A DNA stretch of 64,000 nt from Bradyrhizobium sp. MOS002. Its GTDB lineage: Bacteria > Pseudomonadota > Alphaproteobacteria > Rhizobiales > Xanthobacteraceae. Position 1 is the stretch's first letter; every line of letters starts with the position of its first letter. The stretch lies in the NCBI RefSeq assembly GCF_003020115.1, contig NZ_PYFX01000001.1, positions 124,001 to 188,000 of the forward strand, read 5' to 3'. This document shows, piece after piece, positions 1 to 7,984 of this stretch. Below the pieces are notes generated by a model. That model had not been told where the DNA came from and did no database searches. It saw only the letters and a program-made list of their open reading frames with translations. The translations under genes were made by a program, and so were the position numbers.

Positions 1-208
1 AGTGCAGGACGGCGCCGGCCGGATCGAGCTGGAAATTGGCGCGGGCCTCGACACGCGCCTCGTACCAGCCGCCCTTGGCCTGGTTGTAGCGGACCACTGC
101 CATGTGGTCGGTGAAGACCCGCCCGAAACCGGGGTCGACCAGCTTCGCGACCCGGTCCTTCTCGGAGACCGGATTGGATGCGGGCTGGATGTCGAATTTC
201 ATGCTCAT
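1..208 (-). CDS. ilvE: Branched-chain amino-acid aminotransferase, N-terminal part
   Basis: This is the first 69 residues of a PLP-dependent fold-type IV aminotransferase that interconverts leucine, isoleucine and valine with their 2-oxo acids. The translation begins MSMKFDIQPASN and contains DPGFGRVFTDHMAVVRY, then a W-Y-E-A-R-V-E-A-R-A stretch and LDPAGAVLH, which I recognise as the N-terminus of class II BCATs of Bradyrhizobium. The ATG at 208 is preceded by a purine-rich GGAGGCTAAGGAC stretch. The gene runs off the left edge, so the Schiff-base lysine cannot be checked. It is transcribed divergently from the MarR gene at 549. Confidence 0.85.
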   Translation of the reverse strand, partial: MSMKFDIQPASNPVSEKDRVAKLVDPGFGRVFTDHMAVVRYNQAKGGWYEARVEARANFQLDPAGAVLH

Positions 209-548
209 GTCCTTAGCCTCCCGCTGCCGGTGGCGGTGCCATGCTGGCACCCGCCTGCCCGATTTGGGCCCGGCTGGCTCGATTGGTTTCTGGCCGGACC
301 GCCGCCAGCCTTGTTACGGCCGGTTTCCGTGGCCAGCATGTCACCGAGGACATGCTTTTGCGGAAGACGGAAGTCCAGTATGTTTTGCCGAAATGCCGTT
401 CGACAATCGCACGGTAGATCTGCTCCGGCCGTCGCTGCCTGTCCGGCCTCCTTTGGCCGCCTTGCTTCGATGCCCCACCCGATGCGAAACGATCTAAAGT
501 TTCGTGCAGGCTGATCGTTTTGTAACATTGAAACCAAGATACGTCAAT
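209..548. promoter_or_regulatory. Divergent intergenic region ilvE / MarR regulator with a dyad
   Basis: The 340 bp between two divergent genes hold no convincing ORF. The last 70 bp before the MarR gene are clearly more AT-rich than the surroundings. They contain an interrupted inverted repeat, AAACGATC (487-494) and GATCGTTT (513-520). MarR proteins commonly bind dyads overlapping their own promoter, so this is a candidate operator. Spacing and position are seen; binding is inference. Confidence 0.45.
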
Positions 549-1088
549 ATGCCTGACATAAATTTCGCGACTCCTTCTCAAGACGCTGCCGGGCCGCGGC
601 CGGCCGCAGACGACGGAGGCAATTTGCGCTGGGATATCATCGAACTGCTGTTCTTCGCCTATCGCGATTTCGTCGGCGATCCCGACCAGGAGCTGGAGGC
701 GTTCGGCTTCGGCCGGGCCCATCATCGCGTCATGCACTTTGTCTATCGCTATCCCGGGCTCAAGGTCGCCGACCTCCTCGACGTCCTGCGCATCACCAAG
801 CAATCGCTCGGCCGCGTGCTCAAGCAGCTCCTGGACGAGGGCTATATCGTGCAGAAGACCGGCGACAATGATCGCCGCCAACGCCTGCTGTTTGCGACAC
901 CGAAGGGCGAGGCGCTGGTGCAGAAGCTCGCCGGCCTCCAGACCACGCGCATTACCAGGGCGCTCGCCGAGATGGCGCCGCAGGATGCCGAGACCGTCAA
1001 GCGCTTCCTGCGCGCGATGATCGACCGCGACGATCCAGACAAGGTGCTCGAGACAATCTTTGCCACCGTCAATCAGGACAAGGAGTGA
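549..1088 (+). CDS. MarR-family transcriptional regulator (PetP-like)
   Basis: A 179-residue winged-helix regulator. The MarR core is visible: a helix followed by LKVADLLDVLRITKQSLGRV (recognition region), a wing with GDNDRRQRLLFATPKGEAL, and a C-terminal dimerisation helix. I chose the ATG at 549 (MPDINFATP) because the extended frame upstream lacks family similarity. It overlaps the next gene, an OmpR-type response regulator, by 4 bp. The order MarR gene then OmpR-type gene matches petP-petR described upstream of the cytochrome bc1 operon in Rhodobacter capsulatus. That assignment rests on gene order and family only. Ligand and targets cannot be read from the sequence. Confidence 0.85.
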   Translation: MPDINFATPSQDAAGPRPAADDGGNLRWDIIELLFFAYRDFVGDPDQELEAFGFGRAHHRVMHFVYRYPGLKVADLLDVLRITKQSLGRVLKQLLDEGYIVQKTGDNDRRQRLLFATPKGEALVQKLAGLQTTRITRALAEMAPQDAETVKRFLRAMIDRDDPDKVLETIFATVNQDKE

Positions 1089-1816
1089 CCGTGCCGCTCG
1101 CTGCCACGCTCGCACGCCCGCCGGTCCGCCCCGCCGACGATGCCCCGCATCTCCTGCTGGTCGATGACGACCGCCGCATCCGCGATCTGCTCTCGCGCTT
1201 CCTTGCCGGCGAAGGCTATCGTGTCTCGACCGCCGCCAGCGCCAGCGACGCCCGTTCCAAGCTTTTGGGCCTGCACTTCGACCTCTTGATCCTGGATGTC
1301 ATGATGCCCGGCGAGACCGGCTTCGATCTCGCCCGTTTCATCCGGACCTCGTCCTCGGTGCCGATCGTGATGCTGACGGCGCGCCACGAAGCCGAAGCAC
1401 GCATCGAGGGCCTGCAGATCGGCGCCGACGACTACGTCGCAAAGCCGTTCGAGCCGCGCGAGCTTGCGCTGCGCATCAACAACATCCTCAAGCGCGCCGC
1501 GCCGCCGCCGCAGGCCGCTGCGATCGAGAAGATCGCGTTTGGCCCTTACATCTACCACCTCGAGCGCGGCGAATTGCGCCAGGGCGAAGACGTCATTCAC
1601 CTCACCGACCGCGAGCGCGAGATGCTGCGGATCCTGTCGGAGACACCGGGCGAGACCGTGCCGCGCAGCGCGCTGACTGGCAATGGCAGCGTCAACGAGC
1701 GCGCCGTCGACGTGCAGATCAACCGCCTGCGGCGCAAGATCGAGACCGATCCCGCCAATCCGCTGTTCCTCCAGGCCGTGCGCGGCATCGGCTACCGGCT
1801 GGTAGCCTCTCCATAA
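1085..1816 (+). CDS. OmpR/PhoB-type response regulator (PetR-like)
   Basis: A 243-residue two-component response regulator. The receiver domain (about residues 20-135) has acidic pocket residues in LLVDDDRR, the phospho-acceptor Asp in LLILDVMMPGE, the Thr in MLTARHE and the Lys in VAKPFEPRE. A winged-helix DNA-binding domain follows (about 150-240), with LTDREREMLRIL and the VDVQINRLRRKIETD recognition helix. The GTG start at 1085 overlaps the MarR stop (GTGA). A second GTG at 1091 sits 5 bp after AGGAG and is an equally good start. The histidine kinase 18 bp downstream is the likely partner, so MarR, regulator and kinase form one transcription unit. Confidence 0.9.
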   Translation: MTVPLAATLARPPVRPADDAPHLLLVDDDRRIRDLLSRFLAGEGYRVSTAASASDARSKLLGLHFDLLILDVMMPGETGFDLARFIRTSSSVPIVMLTARHEAEARIEGLQIGADDYVAKPFEPRELALRINNILKRAAPPPQAAAIEKIAFGPYIYHLERGELRQGEDVIHLTDREREMLRILSETPGETVPRSALTGNGSVNERAVDVQINRLRRKIETDPANPLFLQAVRGIGYRLVASP

Positions 1817-1834
1817 AGCAGTAAAGCGCCACCG

Positions 1835-3223
1835 ATGAGCACGATCGATACCGGCCTGACGCTTTTGAAGAGCGCAGCCGGCCGCGTCTCCGCCGCCAAT
1901 GGCTGGATGGGCAATGCGTTCAAGGGCTGGATGCCGACCGGCCTCTATGCACGTGCGCTGCTGATCATGATCGTGCCGATGGTGATCCTGCAATCGGTCG
2001 TCGCCTTCGTGTTCATGGAGCGACACTGGAACACGGTGACACGGCGCCTGTCGGCCGCAGTGGTGCAGGACATCGCTGCGCTGATCGACGTCTACAAGGG
2101 CTATCCGCAGGACAAGGACCGCAACGAGATCCGCCGCATCGCGCAGCAGCGCCTGGGCCTCGTCGTCGATTTCCTCCCGGCCGGCGACATGCCGCCGCCG
2201 GGACCAAAGCCGTTCTTCTCGCTGCTCGATCAGACGCTGTCGGTGCAACTTGGCCGCCAGATCGGGCGCTCCTTCTGGATCGACACGGTCGGCCGCTCCA
2301 ACCTCGTCGAGATCCGAATCCAGCTCGACGACGCCGTGATGCGCGTGTTCGCGCAGCGCAGCGCCGCCTATGCCTCGAACTCGGAGATCTTCCTGTTCTG
2401 GATGGTCGGAACGTCCTCGATCCTGCTGATCGTCGCGGTGCTATTCCTGCGCAACCAGATCAAGCCGATCCTGCGACTTGCCGACGCCGCCGAAAGTTTT
2501 GGCAAGGGCCGCGAGGCGCCGAATTTCCGCCCGCGCGGCGCGCGCGAGGTGCGGCGCGCGTCGGTCGCCTTCCTCGAAATGAAATCGCGCATCGAGCGGA
2601 CGATGGAGCAGCGCACCGCGATGCTCGCCGGCGTCAGCCACGATCTGCGCACGATCCTGACGCGGTTCAAGCTCGAGCTGGCGCTGATCGGCGACAGTCC
2701 GGAAATGGAGGGCATGCGCAAGGACGTCGACGAGATGTCGATGATGCTCGAGGACTACCTCGCGTTTGCCCGCGGCGATTCCGGCGAGCAGTCGCAGCCG
2801 ACCGACATGGCCCAGGCGCTCGAGGAGCTGCGCAGCGACGCCGAGCGCCACGGCCACATGGCGACGGTCGCGTTCAACGGACTGCCCGTGGTCACGGTGA
2901 AGCCGGCCTCGTTCAAGCGCTGCCTTGCCAACCTCGTCACCAACGCCGCCCGCTACGGCAAGAGCATCGCCATTACCGGCCAGCGCGATCACCGCTATTT
3001 GACCGTGACGGTCGACGACGACGGGCCGGGCATTCCCGCCCATTTGCGCGAAGAGGTGTTCAAGCCATTCTTGCGGCTGGACAACGCCCGCAACCAGGAC
3101 GAAGGCGGCACGGGTCTTGGCCTCGCGATCGCCCGCGACATCGCCCGTTCGCACGGCGGCGACATCACGCTAGGCGACAGTCCGATGGGGGGATTAAGGG
3201 CGAGCGTGCGGATACCGGTGTAG
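1835..3223 (+). CDS. Sensor histidine kinase, EnvZ-like
   Basis: A 462-residue inner-membrane kinase. The first transmembrane segment is at about residues 40-60 and the second at about 187-205, leaving a periplasmic loop of about 125 residues. HAMP follows (about 205-258). The dimerisation/phospho-acceptor box is LAGVSHDLRTILTRFKLELA, with His269 as the predicted phosphorylated residue. The ATPase domain shows the N box (LVTNAARYGK), DDDGPGIP and GGTGLGLAIARDIARSHGG. The architecture matches EnvZ-type kinases, and the EnvZ-specific pattern of HDLRT followed by a positively charged run is present. It probably phosphorylates the response regulator encoded just upstream. The stimulus is not deducible. 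Confidence 0.9.
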   Translation: MSTIDTGLTLLKSAAGRVSAANGWMGNAFKGWMPTGLYARALLIMIVPMVILQSVVAFVFMERHWNTVTRRLSAAVVQDIAALIDVYKGYPQDKDRNEIRRIAQQRLGLVVDFLPAGDMPPPGPKPFFSLLDQTLSVQLGRQIGRSFWIDTVGRSNLVEIRIQLDDAVMRVFAQRSAAYASNSEIFLFWMVGTSSILLIVAVLFLRNQIKPILRLADAAESFGKGREAPNFRPRGAREVRRASVAFLEMKSRIERTMEQRTAMLAGVSHDLRTILTRFKLELALIGDSPEMEGMRKDVDEMSMMLEDYLAFARGDSGEQSQPTDMAQALEELRSDAERHGHMATVAFNGLPVVTVKPASFKRCLANLVTNAARYGKSIAITGQRDHRYLTVTVDDDGPGIPAHLREEVFKPFLRLDNARNQDEGGTGLGLAIARDIARSHGGDITLGDSPMGGLRASVRIPV

Positions 3224-3228
3224 CTGAT

Positions 3229-3317
3229 GTAGCCCGGATGGAGCGAAGCGCAATCCGGGAAGTTTTCTTCGCGGTGGATGCAAGGCCCCGGATTTCGCTG
3301 CGCTCCATCCGGGCTAC
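3229..3317. repeat. Palindromic intergenic repeat, GTAGCCCGGATG family
   Basis: Near-perfect inverted repeat. The left arm begins GTAGCCCGGATGGAGCGAAG and the right arm ends GCTCCATCCGGGCTAC, with about 30 bp between. It lies between the convergent kinase and DUF3617 genes, so the transcript could fold and help terminate from both sides. A second, more diverged member is at 47719-47787. Confidence 0.85.
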
Positions 3318-3334
3318 GATCTCAGCCTATTTCC

Positions 3335-3865
3335 CTACTTCGGCAACAACGCCTTCAGCTTATCCATGTCGCGCACGTTCATCTTGAAGCCGCCGGGCAT
3401 CACGATGTCGCCGGGTTTCTGGTCCGGCTTGCAGGCGCCCAACCATTTCGCTTCGAGCTGCATGGTCGTGTCGCGGCCTGCCGCGCCGGCGGCGCCGCCT
3501 TGCGCGTGCGACGACGTCTTCACCGTATAGGCCGAATTGAAATCGCCGGTGATCTCAGCATGCGAGGTCGTGCTGATGCCGGCGACATTGCATTCGGAAT
3601 CGCTGACATAGCCCGTCGCGGTCTTCTTGATGTCCTGCTTGGCGCAGATCTGCTTGGCCATCGGGGAGATGTTGTTGTTCATTTCCTTGTCGACGGTCTC
3701 GTCGGTGCAGTGCTGCATGGTCATCTCGGGCACCGGCGTGCCGGTCCTGACCATCTTCAATTCCCACAGCCCCGCCTTGCGCACCGGCAGGTCGTCAGCG
3801 CGGGCGCTGCCTGCCGACACGACGAGGCAAAGCGCGGAGCCGAGCAAAGCGAGTTTGCGCGTCAT
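3335..3865 (-). CDS. DUF3617 family exported protein
   Basis: A 176-residue protein with a Sec signal peptide (MTRKLALLGSALCLVVSAGSARA, cleavage expected after ARA). The mature part starts with a KAGLWELKM motif, typical of DUF3617. It has six cysteines at spacings that would allow disulfides (QHCTDE, QICAKQ, SECNVA, GACKPD among them). The family is periplasmic or secreted and has no established function. The start is supported by GGGAG 8 bp upstream. It is followed 44 bp upstream, on the same strand, by another small exported protein. Confidence 0.8.
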   Translation of the reverse strand: MTRKLALLGSALCLVVSAGSARADDLPVRKAGLWELKMVRTGTPVPEMTMQHCTDETVDKEMNNNISPMAKQICAKQDIKKTATGYVSDSECNVAGISTTSHAEITGDFNSAYTVKTSSHAQGGAAGAAGRDTTMQLEAKWLGACKPDQKPGDIVMPGGFKMNVRDMDKLKALLPK

Positions 3866-3909
3866 GTGGAAAGCTCCCGGCTGAGAGGTAGCGGCGTTAC
3901 GAAAGCGCC

Positions 3910-4203
3910 TCAGTAGAGCGTGCGGATCGGCTGGTCGGCGGCGCCATAGGGCACCCAGCGGCAGGAGAACGAGATGTAGCCGCCCTCATAGGCCTGCACC
4001 GCCAGGAATTTGGCGACCTTGCCGTAGCGCGCGCAGTGATCGACCGCGACCTGCCGCGCATCGACCTGGGTTGCCATCGAATAGGCGATGATGCCGCCGG
4101 TGTCGTTGCCCTTGAACGGAGGCACCGGAAGGAGATCGGCGCGCGCCGACTGGCTCGCCAACATACCCAAGGCAAGTAGGCCCGCGGCCGCAATGATTCG
4201 CAT
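3910..4203 (-). CDS. Small exported protein of unknown function
   Basis: A 97-residue protein with an N-terminal signal peptide (MRIIAAAGLLALGMLASQSARA). The mature domain has two cysteines (DHCARYG and SFSCRWVP) that may pair. I chose the ATG at 4203 because GGAG lies 8 bp before it; the GTG at 4212 would overlap that site. I do not recognise a named domain. It looks like the short DUF-type periplasmic proteins common in Bradyrhizobium. It may be co-transcribed with the DUF3617 gene downstream. Confidence 0.65.
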   Translation of the reverse strand: MRIIAAAGLLALGMLASQSARADLLPVPPFKGNDTGGIIAYSMATQVDARQVAVDHCARYGKVAKFLAVQAYEGGYISFSCRWVPYGAADQPIRTLY

Positions 4204-4385
4204 TCCCGTCACTCCGATTGGTTGGCGGCAGTTTACGGTGCCGGCGCGGCGCTGGAAAGAACGGAAGCTCTCTCTAACGCAGCATTGCGGTCAACTCGTC
4301 GGCAAGTGTTGCCGCGCTGCACTTGACCTCCCCCGGCCTTCACGGCACCGTCCGCCCTTCGCAGATCATGCTGTCTGGATCATCC

Positions 4386-4850
4386 ATGCGCGCCTCGACC
4401 TTCCTGAAATCGCTCCGCTTTGCCGCTGTGCTCGGCCTCCTGTTCGGGACGCTGTCGCTGGGTGAGGCCCGGGCCGCCAATCCGCTGGAGCTGAATTTCT
4501 GGCTGAGCGGGCCGCGCTATGACGGCAATGTCTCCGAATGCGACAGGGCGCTGCCGACGATCGCCAGCCAGTTCTGGGAGAAAGAAAGCTCGTTCTGGAA
4601 TTCCTCGTTGAAGATCACCGGCTTCGCCGCGGTTCACGAGACCGCGTTCCGGCCCTGGGCATCCGACAACATCCCGCGCCGCTATTGCACCGGCGAGGCC
4701 ATGCTCACGGACGGCAAGATGCGCAAGGTGCACTTCTCGATCGTCGAGGATGGCGGCTTCGCCGGCTACGGCCAGGGCGTCGAATGGTGCGTGGTCGGGC
4801 TCGACCGCAACTGGGCCTACAACCCGGCCTGCCGCGCCGCCAAACAGTAA
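4386..4850 (+). CDS. Exported protein of unknown function
   Basis: A 154-residue protein. It opens with a signal peptide (MRASTFLKSLRFAAVLGLLF then GTLSLGEARAA). The mature part contains ELNFWLSGPRYDGNVSECD, RRYCTGEAMLTDGK, EWCVVGLDR and YNPACRA, so it has four cysteines. The frame can be extended upstream, but the ATG at 4386 places the signal peptide at the N-terminus. I know similar proteins only as conserved hypotheticals of Bradyrhizobiaceae. It sits just upstream of an RNase T2 gene on the same strand (119 bp gap), with no clear functional link. Confidence 0.65.
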   Translation: MRASTFLKSLRFAAVLGLLFGTLSLGEARAANPLELNFWLSGPRYDGNVSECDRALPTIASQFWEKESSFWNSSLKITGFAAVHETAFRPWASDNIPRRYCTGEAMLTDGKMRKVHFSIVEDGGFAGYGQGVEWCVVGLDRNWAYNPACRAAKQ

Positions 4851-4969
4851 TTGAAAAAGTTCTGATCCGGACCGATCAGGCGGCGGATGACGGTCGCCCG
4901 AAATTTGTTCTTGAAATGTTCCTATCGCCTGCTAGGCTCGTCTGCACAGTCTAGTTGAGGGGCGTCGCC

Positions 4970-5662
4970 ATGTTTCATTCCAGATTGCATTCGTTTTCCC
5001 GCCTGATGATCTCGCTGACGCTTGCGGCCGGGCTGGCTGCGCTGGCCGGCGGCGTCAAGGCCCAGGACAAGCGGCAGAACACGCCCGGCGAATTCGATTT
5101 TTATGTGCTGTCGCTGTCGTGGTCGCCCTCCTTCTGCGAAGAGGCGGCGGAGCGCGGCGGCCGCTCGCAGATCCAGTGCAGCGGACGGCCCTACGCTTTC
5201 GTGGTCCATGGTCTGTGGCCGCAATATGAGAACGGTTTCCCGGAATATTGCCAGCGGCCGTCGCCGCGGCTGAACCGCAGCATCGTTTCCTCCATGCTCG
5301 ATCTGATGCCGGCGCCGGGGCTGATCTTCAACGAGTGGGACAAGCACGGCACCTGCTCGGGGCTCGCCGACCGCAGCTATTTCGAGACGATCCGGAAGGC
5401 GCGCGCCGCAATCAAGATTCCGGCCGAATATCTCGATTTGTCGCAGGCCAAGACCGTGGCGCCGGCGGAGGTGGAGGAAGCCTTCATCAAGGCCAATCCG
5501 GGCCTCAGCAATGCCGCCGTCTCGATCACCTGCAACCGGACGCGGCTGTCCGAAATCCGGATCTGCCTCAGCAAGGACCTGCAATTCCGCGCCTGCGAGG
5601 AGATCGACCGCCGCGCCTGCCGTCGCGACCAGGTGACGATGCCGCCGATCCGGGGTGGGTAG
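4970..5662 (+). CDS. Secreted/periplasmic ribonuclease T2 family protein
   Basis: A 230-residue endoribonuclease of the RNase T2 (Rh/S-RNase) family, which cleaves RNA through 2',3'-cyclic phosphates. A signal peptide covers about residues 1-31. Both catalytic segments are visible: CAS I as VVHGLWPQ (His80) and CAS II as NEWDKHGTC (Glu122, His126). Eight or more cysteines fit the disulfide-rich fold. The ATG at 4970 follows GAGGGG; a TTG 15 bp upstream is less likely. In bacteria such enzymes scavenge extracellular RNA or act in the periplasm. Confidence 0.9.
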   Translation: MFHSRLHSFSRLMISLTLAAGLAALAGGVKAQDKRQNTPGEFDFYVLSLSWSPSFCEEAAERGGRSQIQCSGRPYAFVVHGLWPQYENGFPEYCQRPSPRLNRSIVSSMLDLMPAPGLIFNEWDKHGTCSGLADRSYFETIRKARAAIKIPAEYLDLSQAKTVAPAEVEEAFIKANPGLSNAAVSITCNRTRLSEIRICLSKDLQFRACEEIDRRACRRDQVTMPPIRGG

Positions 5663-5714
5663 CCCAGGCGTCGCGCCTCTTTGCTCAGGCCGTCACGTGG
5701 CGTAGTGCTCTTGC

Positions 5715-6575
5715 ATGAATTACCGCCACGCCTTCCATGCCGGCAGCTTCGCCGATGTCATCAAGCACATCGTGCTGACGCGCATCATCACCTATCTCCA
5801 GGATAAGCCGGGCGCGTTCCGCGTCATCGACACCCATGCCGGCGCCGGCCTCTACGATCTCGAAAGCGACGAGGCGCGCCGCGGCGGCGAATGGCTGACA
5901 GGCATTGCGCGGCTGATGCAGGCGCGGCTGTCGAACGACGCCATGGCGCTGACCAAGCCCTATCTCGACATCGTCCGCGCCTTCAATCCGAAGGGCGAGC
6001 TCAAGGCCTATCCGGGCTCGCCGCTGATCGCACGCGGCCTGCTCAGGCCGCAGGACCGCCTCTTGGTCTGCGAGCTCGAGCCGAAGGCGCGCAAGGCGCT
6101 GATCGGCGTGCTGCGCCGCGACGAACAGGCCCGCGTGGTCGACCTCGACGGCTGGATGGCACTGCCGGCTTTCGTGCCGCCGAAGGAACGGCGTGGGCTC
6201 GTGCTGATCGACCCGCCGTTCGAGGCGAAGGACGAGTTCGAAAAGCTCGGCGAGGCCTTCTCGGCGGCTTTCGCGAAATGGCCGACCGGTATCTACGTAA
6301 TCTGGTATCCCGCCAAGAGCCGGCGCGCCACCGACACGCTGGTGCAATCAGTGGCGCGGCTCGCAGCCGCAGCAAAACCGCCGGGAAAATGCCTGCGCCT
6401 AGAATTCAGCGTGGCGCCGCAAGCCGACGGCGCAGCCCTCACCTCCAGCGGGCTCTTGATCGTCAATCCCCCTTACACACTGCACGGCGAACTCAAGACG
6501 ATCCTGCCGGAGCTGGAAATGCCGCTCGGCCAGGGTGGCGCTGCCAGATTCCGATTAGAGGTGCCGAGGCCGTAA
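5715..6575 (+). CDS. rlmJ: 23S rRNA (adenine2030-N6)-methyltransferase RlmJ
   Basis: A 286-residue SAM-dependent methyltransferase. The family-specific N-terminus MNYRHAFHAGSFADVIKH is present, followed by the SAM-binding motif VIDTHAGAGLYDL. The catalytic motif IV is DPPFE (in LVLIDPPFEAKDEF), as expected for N6-adenine methylation of 23S A2030. Length agrees with the E. coli enzyme (about 280). It stands alone, 53 bp after the RNase T2 gene. Confidence 0.92.
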   Translation: MNYRHAFHAGSFADVIKHIVLTRIITYLQDKPGAFRVIDTHAGAGLYDLESDEARRGGEWLTGIARLMQARLSNDAMALTKPYLDIVRAFNPKGELKAYPGSPLIARGLLRPQDRLLVCELEPKARKALIGVLRRDEQARVVDLDGWMALPAFVPPKERRGLVLIDPPFEAKDEFEKLGEAFSAAFAKWPTGIYVIWYPAKSRRATDTLVQSVARLAAAAKPPGKCLRLEFSVAPQADGAALTSSGLLIVNPPYTLHGELKTILPELEMPLGQGGAARFRLEVPRP

Positions 6576-6747
6576 CACTCCGGCATCTTGGGAAAAATAT
6601 GCAGGAGCGGTAGTCAATCTGCAGAGAACCGTATTATGCTGTTTCAGTGACTGGCTTTACGTTCCGCTTCCGCGAATGGTTGCGGCGGAGTGAAGGCCTA
6701 AGAAAGATCCAGTCGGACCGAATGGTCTGCCCAAGGATGGCCAGCTC

Positions 6748-6804
6748 CCGGGCTTCGTAAGGCCCGGTCATGTCGTGACGTGCGTCTGCGTCACGACGGA
6801 GGAG
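6748..6804 (+). promoter_or_regulatory. Structured leader upstream of the cold-shock gene
   Basis: Two consecutive hairpins can form: CCGGGC(6748-6753)/GCCCGG(6761-6766), and a perfect 9-bp stem GTCGTGACG(6772-6780)/CGTCACGAC(6789-6797). The second stem ends directly against the Shine-Dalgarno-like GGAGGAG (6798-6804). Upstream, from 6576, there is no ORF. Cold-shock mRNAs commonly have long leaders whose folding controls translation with temperature. Here the stem-SD adjacency suggests such control. Coordinates are read by eye and may be off by a base. Confidence 0.55.
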
Positions 6805-6824
6805 CAATGAGGGGGAGTTTCCCG

Positions 6825-7040
6825 ATGGCCATGACGGGAACGGTCAAGTTTTTCAACGGTGAGCGCGGCTACGGATTCATCAAACCGGACGACGGGGGCC
6901 GCGACGTCTTCGTGCATATTACTGCTGTAGAGCGGGCCGGACTGAAGGACCTCGCCGAAGGACAGCGTATTACTTTCGAAGTCGAACCGGACAAGAAGGG
7001 CAAGGGGCCGAAGGCCGTCGATTTGGTCATCCTTCCCTAG
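6825..7040 (+). CDS. Cold-shock domain protein (CspA family)
   Basis: A 71-residue single-OB-fold nucleic-acid chaperone. RNP1 is GERGYGFIKPDDG (canonical KGFGFI variant) and RNP2 is DVFVHITAV. The start is ambiguous. The ATG at 6825 (MAMTGTVKFFNG) matches the usual N-terminus and has GGGGGAG 7 bp upstream. An in-frame ATG at 6807, preceded by GGAGGAG, would add MRGSFP. The gene is monocistronic, and its leader contains two hairpins. Confidence 0.93.
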   Translation: MAMTGTVKFFNGERGYGFIKPDDGGRDVFVHITAVERAGLKDLAEGQRITFEVEPDKKGKGPKAVDLVILP

Positions 7041-7052
7041 CGAGCCTTGCGT

Positions 7053-7081
7053 AAAAAAAATCCCGGCCGCAAGCGGCCGGG
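7053..7081 (-). terminator. Rho-independent terminator of the outer-membrane protein gene
   Basis: A 9-bp perfect stem, CCCGGCCGC (7062-7070) and GCGGCCGGG (7073-7081), has a 2-nt loop. On the minus strand it is followed by eight T (A-run 7053-7060). It lies 30 bp beyond the stop of the minus-strand beta-barrel gene, which fits an intrinsic terminator for that gene. Confidence 0.85.
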
Positions 7082-7110
7082 AGGTTGGTCCGGTATTTTC
7101 TTCTTGGCTA

Positions 7111-7734
7111 TCAGAAGTGATAGTTCACGCCTGCGCGCACAACGCTGGCGCTATAGCCGTTTGACACGCCTGTAATCGCGAACTGACTCGTCGACAGATC
7201 GATGTAGAGATATTCGAGCTTGGCGCTCCAGTTCGGCGCGAACCCAACTTCCGCGCCGGCACCGATGGTCCAGCCGGCGCTGGTGTGCGACTCGGTCCAG
7301 CCGAACGTCTGCGCGCGCAGCTCGCCGAAGGCGAGGCCCGCCGTGCCGTAGAACAGCACGTTGCTGAAGGCGTAGCCGGCGCGGCCGCGCAGGGTGCCGA
7401 ACCACGGATTGGAGAACTTCCACGGCGCGAAGGTGTCGTCGGCACCGGCGGCCTGGATGTCGCCCTCGACGCCGAACACCCACGGGCCGGTCTGGAAATT
7501 GTAGCCGGCTTGAACGCCGCCGACGAAGCCCGACGGTTTTGCCGGATTGTTGTTCACCGAACCCCATTCGTAGCCGAGATTGGCACCGAGATACGGACCG
7601 GCCCAGCTATAGGCGTTGAGCGGCTGATTGACCGTGTAGGGCGCACGCTGCCCGTAATTGAGATCGGCGGCCTTCGCCGAAGCCGTCCAGCCGACTGCAG
7701 CCAACACGGCTGCGCCCACAACGAGCCTCTTCAT
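7111..7734 (-). CDS. Outer-membrane beta-barrel protein (Omp25/Omp31-like)
   Basis: A 207-residue porin-like surface protein. A signal peptide (MKRLVVGAAVLAAVGWTASAKA) is followed by WAGPYLGANLGYEWG, the GFVGGVQAGYNFQTGPWVFG hallmark of the Omp25/31/RopB group, and alternating amphipathic strands. It ends in NYHF, with the terminal Phe required for BAM-dependent insertion. The ATG at 7734 has GGAG 7 bp upstream. Proteins of this group are abundant, structurally stabilising outer-membrane proteins in Hyphomicrobiales. It ends at a strong terminator. Confidence 0.9.
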   Translation of the reverse strand: MKRLVVGAAVLAAVGWTASAKAADLNYGQRAPYTVNQPLNAYSWAGPYLGANLGYEWGSVNNNPAKPSGFVGGVQAGYNFQTGPWVFGVEGDIQAAGADDTFAPWKFSNPWFGTLRGRAGYAFSNVLFYGTAGLAFGELRAQTFGWTESHTSAGWTIGAGAEVGFAPNWSAKLEYLYIDLSTSQFAITGVSNGYSASVVRAGVNYHF

Positions 7735-7984
7735 CACACACTCCAACGCAACTGCCGTCACCGCTGCGATGCCTGCGCCGCCGCGCCAGGCAAAACCGCA
7801 TGGTTACGGAACCACCACTGTTTCGCGTAAGATTTATCGAGAGTTTTAAGTTAAAGGCCTGTTAAGCCGGGTTACCGCGCTGTTAACAGGCTTAAGCAAG
7901 CGTTACCGGGAACTGCGCCGCCATCCTGTGCGTGCCGCACGGCCGGAACTTCAAATCGGCACCCGCAGCGCCTAAATTCGCACC

